From the NCBI GenBank assembly GCA_047602125.1, contig JASGIB010000001.1, forward strand, positions 1,426,001 through 1,490,000: a stretch of DNA of 64,000 nucleotides, read 5' to 3'. The notes beneath the pieces are model-generated. The model searched no databases. It had not been told where the DNA came from and was given only the letters and a program-made list of their open reading frames with translations. Below are positions 17,506 through 25,607 of the stretch, in pieces. This DNA is from Pseudoluteimonas sp047602125. GTDB taxonomy: Bacteria > Pseudomonadota > Gammaproteobacteria > Xanthomonadales > Xanthomonadaceae. The position numbers and the translations under genes are program-made. Each line of letters begins with the position of its first letter. Position 1 is the first letter of the stretch.

Positions 17506-20500
17506 TTACTCCGCGTACCCGCGCATCCGCGGCTGCTCCGCGAACGCGGGCGTCGCCACCGCGATGACGGCGTCGTGCCGGCGCACGACGTGCGCCTCGA
17601 CGCTACCGAGCGGATGTTCGACCACCAAGGTTTCGCACGCGGCGTCGGCGTACCGGATGGCGAACTGCATCGGCTCGCCCTGCAGGCCGATGCCCAGGCA
17701 CTTGGACGCGGCTTCCTTCGCGCACCACAGGCGCAGCACGCGCTCTTCCAGCGCGGCGCCGTCCATGCCCTCGACCAGCGCGCGTTCGTGCGCCGCAAGC
17801 GACTGCGCGACGAGGTCCGGCTGCGCGCGGCCCATCGACTCGAGGTCGACGCCCACCGGCAGGTCGGGTGCGGCGACCGCGGCCAGGCAGGATTCGCCGC
17901 TGTGCGACAGCGACACGCGGGGCGCATCGACCAGCGTTCCGTTCCAGCCACCATCGACGTGCGGAGCGCCGTGTTCGTCGTGCCAGACCACCACGTCGGC
18001 GGCATGCACCAGTTGTCCGGTTTGCTGGTGGATCCAGTAGCGCACGGCTTCCTTCAGCGCGGCGCGCCCGGACAACCACTCGCGGTGCCGGCGCGGGGAT
18101 CCCTGCAACTGGCGCCACTCCCCGCGTTCCTCTTCCGACAGCAGCACGTGCGCGAGCACGCGCATGCAGATGCCGCCCGATTGCGTGGCCAGTTCCGGCG
18201 CGATCATCGGCACCTGCCACAGCGATACGCCATCCATCGCCACCGGCTCGGCCGGCGCGCCGAGGAATCCCTGCAACGGATTGACCCGCGCCATGTGGTA
18301 GGTCGGCGGAACGGTGAAGAACAGGTTGCCCATGTCGTGGCAACGCAGCAGCACCCGGCCTTCGCCGTCGATGCAGTCGAAGTCCCAGTTGCGCGGCGCG
18401 TTGATGTCGGTGCTCACACCGTCGGCCGGGCGCTGGCGCCCGCTCACGCGGATGCCGGCGCGATCGGCCGGGCACGGTTCGTACAGTTCGATGCGGTCGA
18501 TGTACGACGGGAAGGAATGGAATTCCGGGCCGACGTACTGCACCAGCCAGCACGGCGCGACCTGGCTCAGCGCATCGAGCAGCACCGGGTTCAGGATCAG
18601 GTTCGGCGTGTGCCCGGGCGCGAAGAAGTTGGCGAGGCTGACGTCGCTCAGGCGCACGTCGATGCCGGTGTCGTCCCAGGCGACGATCTCGCTCACGCTC
18701 TGGAACACCGGGCCGTGGAACATGGCGTGGCGGTCGGTGGTGTAGAGGCTGGGAACGTGGATGTTCCAGGGCCGCGGCTCGGCCAGCGGCGCGACCCCGT
18801 GCAGGCGCCAGTCGCGTTCGAAGCGGAATTCGCCGCTGACCGCGATGCCGCGCGGCGTGGTCACTTCGGCGGCGTAATGCTGGCGCTCGCGGTCGATGAC
18901 GCGCGCGCGCACTTCGATGTCGAGCGCGCCGTCGTCCAGCGCGATCCAGTCGAAGGCCTTGACGTTCTCGATCACGCCGAGGTCGGTGCGCCCGGCGAGC
19001 GCGGCGCAGGCTTCGGCCATCAGCTCGAGGCTGGCCATGAACGGCACGCAGGCCAGGCCGAGCAGGTTCGGGTCGTACCCTGAAACCGGGCCGGACAACA
19101 CGTGATCGCGCACGAACTGGTCGTTGTCGAGCGCGACCTGGCAATGCGCGACCAGGTGCGCGTCGTCGTGTTCCACGATGCGGTCGAGCAGCGGCGTGGC
19201 GCCATCGACGGCATGCGTGGAGGCCGCCTGCGTCGATGCATCGTCGATGGCGAAACCTTCGGCCGCGGGCAGCGCATGCATCAATTCGCTCTGGCGATCG
19301 AGGAAATCGCGCATGACTTCGAAGTATTCGCTCATCACCTGCACGCGGCCGTCCACGCCCGCCTCGATTGCGGCATCCGGCGCAGGCATCGGCGCGGCCT
19401 CGGCCGCGGGCGCCTGCGCCACGGCTTGCGCGACGGATGCAGCGACTTGCGGTGCGGGCTGCGGCGGCGATGCGGCCTGCGCCAGTTGGCGCACGCGTTC
19501 GCGATCGGCCTCGCTGAAACGCACCATCGGCATGGTGTTGTCGAGCACCGGCGGCTGCTTCGTCGACGCGGTGCTGTCGAGGTCGATGGACGCCAGTTCG
19601 CGCGGCGAGAACAGCTTGCCGAGGTCGACCTCGCGGCCGGCGACGTAGAGTTGCGCCAGCGTCGACAGCAGTTGCTCGACGCCGTTCTTGCGCCGCACGT
19701 TGCTGGACAGCGCGAGCCCGTCGCGGTCGGCGAGGATGTCGTTGACGAAGGCGGTGAGGTTTCCCGACGGACCGACCTCGACGAACACGCGCGCGCCGTC
19801 GTCGTGCATCTTGCGCACGGTGTCGCGGAAGCGCACGGTCTGCGACCACTGCCCCGCGGCCAGCGCGCGCACCTGCACCGGGTCTTCCGGGAACAGCGCG
19901 ACCGAGGCGCAGGAATACAGCGGCACGTTCGGCCGCTCCAGGCCGATGCCTTCGTAGTATTTCTCGAACGCCGCGCTGACTTCGGCGAACGCGGGCGTGT
20001 GGTAGCCGCGGTCGAACGGCAACGGCATGCAGATCGCGCCGAGCGCGGTCAGGCCTTCCTGCACGTGCGCGATGTCGGAGACGCTGCCGTACAGCACGAT
20101 CTGGTTGCTGCAGTTGTCCATCGCCACCTGCACGTCGCGGCCCTGCGCGGCGAGGTAGCGGTCGACGTCCTCGGTCGGCAGCGCGCCGACGGCGAGCAGC
20201 GCACCGACCGGGATCTTCCCCGACTTCAGCAGCGCGTCGTAGACGGCGTAGTGCTTGCTGATGCAGTCGGACAATTCCTGCGGCGTCGAGGCGGCGTTCG
20301 CGCCGCTGGCGGCCAGCGCCGCGGATTCGCCGGAGCTGTGGCCGAGCATCACGTCCGGGTGCACGCCGAGCGAGGTCAGCAGTTCGTGCATCGCCATGCC
20401 GCCGACGAACACCGCTTCCGAACCCACGTCCATCGCGTGCAGGCGTTCCTCGAGCTGCGCGCGGCGCGCGTCGTCGACGTCGCTGTTCGGGAACACGATG

Positions 20501-22425
20501 TCGGTGCGCGCCTCGCCCGACGGCAGGCCGTAGAGTCCGCGCCAGAAATCGAGCCAGCGCCGCACTTCCTCGAAGCACAGCGCGAGGTCGGCGAGCATGT
20601 GCGGGTATTGCGAGCCTTCGCCGGGGAACAGGAAGGCGAGCTTGCCGTCCATACGGCGGTTGCCGTAGAACACGCGGCCGCGACCGCCGGCGCCGGACGA
20701 CGCCTTGCCTTCGCGGACCTTCTTCAACGCCTGCTCGATGCCCGAGGCCAGGGTCTTCGCGTCCTTGGCGAGGATCGCGACGCGGTGCGTCGCGGCGGCA
20801 TCTTCGTTCGCCAGCGCGGCGGCCACTTCGGGCAGGCGCCACGAAGGATTGCGTTCGAGCGCAGCGGCGAGGCGTTCGAGCTTCGCGACGAGCGCGTCCG
20901 CGCCGTTGGCCGACAGCACGCACAGTTCCACCGGCCAGTCGGTCATCTGTCCCGGCACGCGCGCGCCTTGCGGCGCCTGCTCGAGGATGGCGTGCGCATT
21001 GATGCCGCCGAAACCGAAGGAATTGACCGCGGCGCGGCGCGGTTGCCCCGGCGGCACCATCCACGGCGAGACCTGGGTATTCACGAAGAACGGCGTCTGC
21101 TCGATGCCCAGTTCCGGGTTGATGCGTTCGCACAACGTCGGCGGCAGCGTGCGATGGTGCAGCGACAGCGACATCTTGATCAGGCTGGCGATGCCCGCGG
21201 CCGGGATGCAGTGGCTGATCATCGACTTCACCGAGCCCAGCGCCTTGGTGCCGACCGGCGCGGTGCGGTCGCCGAACACCGAATGCAGCGAGGAAATCTC
21301 GGTGCGGTCGCCGAGTGGAATGCCGGTGCCGTGCGCTTCCACGAGGTCGATCGTCGCCGGGTCGATGCCGGTGGTCTGGTAGGCGCGGCGCATGGCCAGC
21401 GTTTCGCCGTCGTGGCTGGGCGCGAGCAGGCCCGCGCCCTTGCCGTCGCTGGAATGGCCGACGCCGCGGAGCACCGCGTACACGCGGTCGCCGTCGGCGA
21501 TGGCGTCGTCGAGGCGCTTGAGCACGACCACGCCGAGGCCTTCGCCGAGCAGGGTACCGTCGCTGCCGGCTTCGAACGGGCGCACCTTGCCGCGCGCGCT
21601 GAGCGCGCCGAGCTGGGTGAAGCTGGCGTTGACGTCGGCCGGCAGCGTGGCGTTGACGCCGCCGGCGAGCATCATCCGGCTGCGGCCGGTGCGCAGTTCG
21701 TCGGCGGCGGCGGCGACCGCCAGCAGCGACGAGGCGCAGGCCGCGTCGAGCACGTAGTTCGGGCCGCGCAAATTGAGCCGGTTGGCGATGCGCCCGGTCA
21801 TCATGTTCGGCACCAGGCCCGGCGCGTTGTCGGCGTTGGTGGGCGGCAGTTTCTTCTGCATCAGCGCGCGCATGTCGCGCAGCGCGTCCTCGCCCAGGTG
21901 CGGCATCGCCGCGCGCACGAGGTCGATCGTCTGGTCGAGGACGATGTTGTTCTGGATGACCGTGACCTGGCCCGCGTGCAGGTAGGCGCTGTGGCCGAGC
22001 ACGATGCCGGTTTCGGAATGGTCCGCATCGGCGTCGAGGTAACCGGCGTCGGCCAGCGCATCGCGCGCAACACGCAGCGCGAGGTACTGGTCGGTTTCGC
22101 CGCCGGCCACCGAGTTCGGCATGATCCCGAACTCGCGCGGATCGAAGCGGTACAGGTCCTTCAGGTAACCGCCGAACGGGGTCTTGATCCGCCCGGCGTC
22201 GAGGTAGCGCTGCGCGCCCCAGTCCTCGAGCGGTTCGCCGATGGCGTCGACGCCCTCGAGGATGTTGTTCCAGAACGCGTGCAGGTCCGGCGCCTGCGGG
22301 AAGATGCAGGCCATGCCGATGATCGCGATCGGCGCGCGCATGTCGGCCGTCGCGCCGCGCGCGTCGTCGCGCGCGACGCCCGCGCCGGCGTCGTGCCCCG
22401 GCGCGACGTGGTCAAGCGGTGACAT
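17506..22425 (-). CDS. Iterative lipid/polyketide synthase subunit KS-AT-DH-PPTase
   Basis: 1639-aa megasynthase. Ketosynthase ~30-485 with C230 (DAACASS), H365 (EAHGTG) and H405 (SVKSMISHC), so an intact Cys-His-His triad. Acyltransferase ~595-900 with S697 (GHSSGE) and H809 (RGYHTP). A Pro/Ala linker and a helical motif (YFEVMRDFLDRQ, ~1034-1045) follow. Double-hotdog dehydratase ~1085-1380 with H1108 (RDHVLSG) and D1284 (LLDALSQ). Sfp-type phosphopantetheinyl transferase ~1440-1625 with GVDLES and WCAKEAASK. There is no carrier domain; ACPs are in the two partner proteins. The fused PPTase makes the system self-activating. It overlaps the ACP-KR-DH gene by 14 bp. Confidence 0.93.
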   Translation of the reverse strand: MSPLDHVAPGHDAGAGVARDDARGATADMRAPIAIIGMACIFPQAPDLHAFWNNILEGVDAIGEPLEDWGAQRYLDAGRIKTPFGGYLKDLYRFDPREFGIMPNSVAGGETDQYLALRVARDALADAGYLDADADHSETGIVLGHSAYLHAGQVTVIQNNIVLDQTIDLVRAAMPHLGEDALRDMRALMQKKLPPTNADNAPGLVPNMMTGRIANRLNLRGPNYVLDAACASSLLAVAAAADELRTGRSRMMLAGGVNATLPADVNASFTQLGALSARGKVRPFEAGSDGTLLGEGLGVVVLKRLDDAIADGDRVYAVLRGVGHSSDGKGAGLLAPSHDGETLAMRRAYQTTGIDPATIDLVEAHGTGIPLGDRTEISSLHSVFGDRTAPVGTKALGSVKSMISHCIPAAGIASLIKMSLSLHHRTLPPTLCERINPELGIEQTPFFVNTQVSPWMVPPGQPRRAAVNSFGFGGINAHAILEQAPQGARVPGQMTDWPVELCVLSANGADALVAKLERLAAALERNPSWRLPEVAAALANEDAAATHRVAILAKDAKTLASGIEQALKKVREGKASSGAGGRGRVFYGNRRMDGKLAFLFPGEGSQYPHMLADLALCFEEVRRWLDFWRGLYGLPSGEARTDIVFPNSDVDDARRAQLEERLHAMDVGSEAVFVGGMAMHELLTSLGVHPDVMLGHSSGESAALAASGANAASTPQELSDCISKHYAVYDALLKSGKIPVGALLAVGALPTEDVDRYLAAQGRDVQVAMDNCSNQIVLYGSVSDIAHVQEGLTALGAICMPLPFDRGYHTPAFAEVSAAFEKYYEGIGLERPNVPLYSCASVALFPEDPVQVRALAAGQWSQTVRFRDTVRKMHDDGARVFVEVGPSGNLTAFVNDILADRDGLALSSNVRRKNGVEQLLSTLAQLYVAGREVDLGKLFSPRELASIDLDSTASTKQPPVLDNTMPMVRFSEADRERVRQLAQAASPPQPAPQVAASVAQAVAQAPAAEAAPMPAPDAAIEAGVDGRVQVMSEYFEVMRDFLDRQSELMHALPAAEGFAIDDASTQAASTHAVDGATPLLDRIVEHDDAHLVAHCQVALDNDQFVRDHVLSGPVSGYDPNLLGLACVPFMASLELMAEACAALAGRTDLGVIENVKAFDWIALDDGALDIEVRARVIDRERQHYAAEVTTPRGIAVSGEFRFERDWRLHGVAPLAEPRPWNIHVPSLYTTDRHAMFHGPVFQSVSEIVAWDDTGIDVRLSDVSLANFFAPGHTPNLILNPVLLDALSQVAPCWLVQYVGPEFHSFPSYIDRIELYEPCPADRAGIRVSGRQRPADGVSTDINAPRNWDFDCIDGEGRVLLRCHDMGNLFFTVPPTYHMARVNPLQGFLGAPAEPVAMDGVSLWQVPMIAPELATQSGGICMRVLAHVLLSEEERGEWRQLQGSPRRHREWLSGRAALKEAVRYWIHQQTGQLVHAADVVVWHDEHGAPHVDGGWNGTLVDAPRVSLSHSGESCLAAVAAPDLPVGVDLESMGRAQPDLVAQSLAAHERALVEGMDGAALEERVLRLWCAKEAASKCLGIGLQGEPMQFAIRYADAACETLVVEHPLGSVEAHVVRRHDAVIAVATPAFAEQPRMRGYAE

Positions 22426-25400
22426 GCGCCGCCTCCCGGGCCGTGCCGCCGAAGCGGTTGAGCGCGGCGCTGGCCACGCTGTCCAGTTCCTCGATCGCCA
22501 TCACCGCCTCGCCGTCGTCGTCGAGGAACACCACGTTGCCGCGGACCAGGCTCGCATCGTCGGTGGGGATGCGGGTGTATTGCATGTGCATCCGCGCCGG
22601 GAAGCGTTCGCGGTAGCGCACCACGCGGCCGAAGCGCGCGGGCAACGCGGATTCGTCGCGGTAGGCGCGCGACCACAGCCACGCCATCTGCGCGGCGGCA
22701 TCGAGCAGGCCCGGGTCGAACACCCAGCCGTCTTCTTCGCCGGCGCCATCGGCGAGCCATTGCGCAGGCCGGGTGCTGCGCACGCTGGCGCCCGCGCCTT
22801 GCGGCGAGAGGCCGTCGATGCGTTCGATCACCTGGAAGCGCGGGCCGTGGAACAGCCATTCGCCGTAAGCCTTGGCGGTGCTCAACGCCTTGTCGTCATG
22901 GAATTCGCGTTCGGCGCGCTCGGGCGCGGGCAGCATCTGTTCGAGCCGCAACACGCAACGGTAGTGCGGGATGAAGCGGCCCGGCGCAAGCTCGCTTTCC
23001 AGCGACGCCGCGACTTCGAAGCCTTCGCTGCTGCCGTAGGGCGGCGGCGCGATCCGCACCTGCAGGCTGCGCGCGCTGTCGCGCGCGTCCATGCCCTTGA
23101 GCTCGACGCCCTTGAACAGCTTGTGCTCGCGCACTTCGACCACGCGCCAGCCCGGCCACATGGTCTTCGCGGCTTCGGCCATCAATTCCAGCGCGACCGC
23201 GGCCGGCAACACCGGCTTGCCGTCGAGCACGTGCTCGTGCAGGTAGCGATGGCGCGAGGCATCCAGCCGCAGCGGCAGGATGCGTTCGCCGCCGGAACCG
23301 GGCAGTTCCTGGCTGAATCCGATCAGCGGGCCCGCGGCCATGCCGTCGGCGTGCGCATCGTCCGCGGCAAGGTGGATGACGCCGAGTTCGGCTTCGCGCG
23401 AATCCCACAGCGCTTCACCGCAGACGATTTCCACCGGCGTGCCTGCAGTGCACGAGAGTTCCTCGCGGAACAGCTTGCGTCCCAGCGCCGCGGACACCAG
23501 CCGCACGCCCTGTGCGGCGAACTTGGCTTCGGTTTCGGCGGTCACCATGCCGGCGCCGAACTTGGTCGGGCCCCACGGGCCCCAGCACAACGCGCTGACC
23601 GCGACGCGCGAACCCCAGCGCGCCTGCAGTTCCGCGCACAGGCGGTTCATCAATTCGTTCGCGGTCGCGTAATCGGACTGGCCGCTGTTGCCGTAGCGCC
23701 CGGCGACCGAGCTGAACACGGTGAAGAACTTCAGCTTCGCCGGATCGACGAGCTTCTGCAGCAGCAGCATGCCGACGACCTTGGTGTCGACCACGCGCGA
23801 CCAGCTGTCGCTGCGCTTGTCGGACAGCAGCTTGTCCTCGATCACGCCAGCGCCGTGGACGATGCCGTCGATGCGTCCATGGCGCGCGACGACATCCTCG
23901 ACCAGCGCGCGGATGCCGGCTTCGTCGACGACGTCGACCGCGTGGTATTCGACCGTGGCGCCGCCGGCGCGCAGGTCGGCGACGTTCGCGAGCATCTCGC
24001 GCAACCCGATCACCGACTGCACGCGCTTGCCGATTTCGCCCGGCGTCATCTTCGCCGCGCCCGAACGCACCTGCGCGACGAAATGCGCGCGCAGCGCCTC
24101 GCCGTCCGCGTGCGCCGCGGTGTCGGCGGGTTCGGCTTCGGGCAGCGGGCTGCGCCCGGTCAGCACCAGCACGTTGCCCGGGCGCGCGAGCTCGCGCAGC
24201 ACCTCGGCGGTGATGCCGCGCGCGCCACCGGTGGCGAGCACGACGATGTTCGACAACGCGGCTTCGCGCGCCGGATCGGTGGCGACGTCCTCGGCCACGG
24301 TGTGGAACACGAAGCGTTCGCCGTCGGGATAGCCGACTTCGACGCGGCCGCCTTCGAGCTCGATTTCGCCGAGCAGGTCGGCGGCGAGTTCCGCCGGCTT
24401 GCGCGAAGCATCCAGGTCCACCGCCTTGGCGCGCAGTCCGGTGCGTTCCTTCTGCACGGACTTGACCATGCCCACGCCGCCGCCGACCAGGCGCAATTCG
24501 TCGTCGCCGCTGCCTTCGCGGCCGAACAGGCCGCCGAGGTCGCTGGCCGCGACCACGTGCGCCTCCTCGGACAGGCGCGAACCCAGTTCGCGCAGGAGCA
24601 GGAACAGTGATTTCTCGTTTTCCTGGATCGCCTGCTTCCATTGCGCGGGCGTTGCGTCCGCCGCCACCGCCAGGGAACCGAGCGGTGCGAGGTGCACGAT
24701 GCCGGCGATGGGCGCGTTCGGCTTGAGCGCGGCGCACCAGCGCACCAGCGCGTCTTCATCGGCCAGCGTGTCGCGGTCGACGATCGTGACTTCGACATCG
24801 CGCGCGCGCAGCACCGTCGCCAGCGCCTTGGCGACGCCGAGCCGGTCGTCGCTGAGCACGAAGCCGCCGGGCGTGAACCGGCGCGCGGCATTCGCGGGCA
24901 AGGGTTCGTGGCGCGGGCGCATCACCGCGCGCGGCGGTGCTGGCGCGAACACCGCGGCCGGTGCCGGGGCCGCGTTTTCGACCACGGCCGCCACGGGCGC
25001 CGGCGCGTTCGCCGCGCTCCGTTCGACCAGGTCGAGCATGCCTTGCAGGTTCGGCTGCGTGTTGAGCTTGCTGCGCTGGTCGGCCAACGCATCGCGATAA
25101 CGCACCGGCAGCTGCTGCAGCAGGCCGCCGACGATCTCGATGCGCTTGATCGAATCGATGCCGAGGTCGGCCTCGAGGTTCTGGCTGAGGCCGACCATGT
25201 CGCGCGGATAGCCGGTCTTCTCTTCGACGAGGCCAAGCAACAGGTCGACGAGCGCATCGCGCGACAGCGCGTCGCGGTCGTTCGCCGCCGGCGCGGACAC
25301 CTGCGCCGCCGGCACCGCCGGCATCGGCGTCGCCGCGACCGGAACTGTTGCCGCGGGCGCGGGCGCGACGATCGGCTGCGGCGATGGCGGCGCGAACGCA

Positions 25401-25582
25401 ACCGCCGGCGCCGGTGCCTGCACGGCGGGTTCGACCGATGGCACCATCGGCAACGCCGGAAGTTCCATGCCCTCGGGCATGCCGCCGAGGAACGACGACA
25501 TTACCCGCGACTGCGTCGCCAGGAACTGGCGCATCGTCGCGAAGTAAGACGCGAGGACGTCCGGGTCCACCGAGCGAGTCAT
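22412..25582 (-). CDS. Iterative lipid/polyketide synthase subunit ACP-KR-DH
   Basis: 1056-aa subunit. The protein starts with a helical motif (YFATMRQFLATQ, residues 13-24), then a Pro/Ala linker. The acyl carrier domain (~105-185) carries phosphopantetheine at S144 in LGIDSIKRIE, the PUFA-synthase type motif. The ketoreductase spans ~230-725: a structural half, the NADPH-binding ATGGARGITAE, and catalytic S624/S625 and Y638 (SSVAGRYGNSGQSDYATAN). The dehydratase (~760-1040) has H784 in the HEHVLDGKPVLP motif and D961 in FDPGLLDAAAQ. It therefore supplies keto reduction and dehydration to chains made by its KS-containing partners. Overlaps the next gene by 14 bp. Confidence 0.93.
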   Translation of the reverse strand: MTRSVDPDVLASYFATMRQFLATQSRVMSSFLGGMPEGMELPALPMVPSVEPAVQAPAPAVAFAPPSPQPIVAPAPAATVPVAATPMPAVPAAQVSAPAANDRDALSRDALVDLLLGLVEEKTGYPRDMVGLSQNLEADLGIDSIKRIEIVGGLLQQLPVRYRDALADQRSKLNTQPNLQGMLDLVERSAANAPAPVAAVVENAAPAPAAVFAPAPPRAVMRPRHEPLPANAARRFTPGGFVLSDDRLGVAKALATVLRARDVEVTIVDRDTLADEDALVRWCAALKPNAPIAGIVHLAPLGSLAVAADATPAQWKQAIQENEKSLFLLLRELGSRLSEEAHVVAASDLGGLFGREGSGDDELRLVGGGVGMVKSVQKERTGLRAKAVDLDASRKPAELAADLLGEIELEGGRVEVGYPDGERFVFHTVAEDVATDPAREAALSNIVVLATGGARGITAEVLRELARPGNVLVLTGRSPLPEAEPADTAAHADGEALRAHFVAQVRSGAAKMTPGEIGKRVQSVIGLREMLANVADLRAGGATVEYHAVDVVDEAGIRALVEDVVARHGRIDGIVHGAGVIEDKLLSDKRSDSWSRVVDTKVVGMLLLQKLVDPAKLKFFTVFSSVAGRYGNSGQSDYATANELMNRLCAELQARWGSRVAVSALCWGPWGPTKFGAGMVTAETEAKFAAQGVRLVSAALGRKLFREELSCTAGTPVEIVCGEALWDSREAELGVIHLAADDAHADGMAAGPLIGFSQELPGSGGERILPLRLDASRHRYLHEHVLDGKPVLPAAVALELMAEAAKTMWPGWRVVEVREHKLFKGVELKGMDARDSARSLQVRIAPPPYGSSEGFEVAASLESELAPGRFIPHYRCVLRLEQMLPAPERAEREFHDDKALSTAKAYGEWLFHGPRFQVIERIDGLSPQGAGASVRSTRPAQWLADGAGEEDGWVFDPGLLDAAAQMAWLWSRAYRDESALPARFGRVVRYRERFPARMHMQYTRIPTDDASLVRGNVVFLDDDGEAVMAIEELDSVASAALNRFGGTAREAAHVTA

Positions 25583-25607
25583 GCCACTGCCTCCGACGGA
25601 TGTTGCC

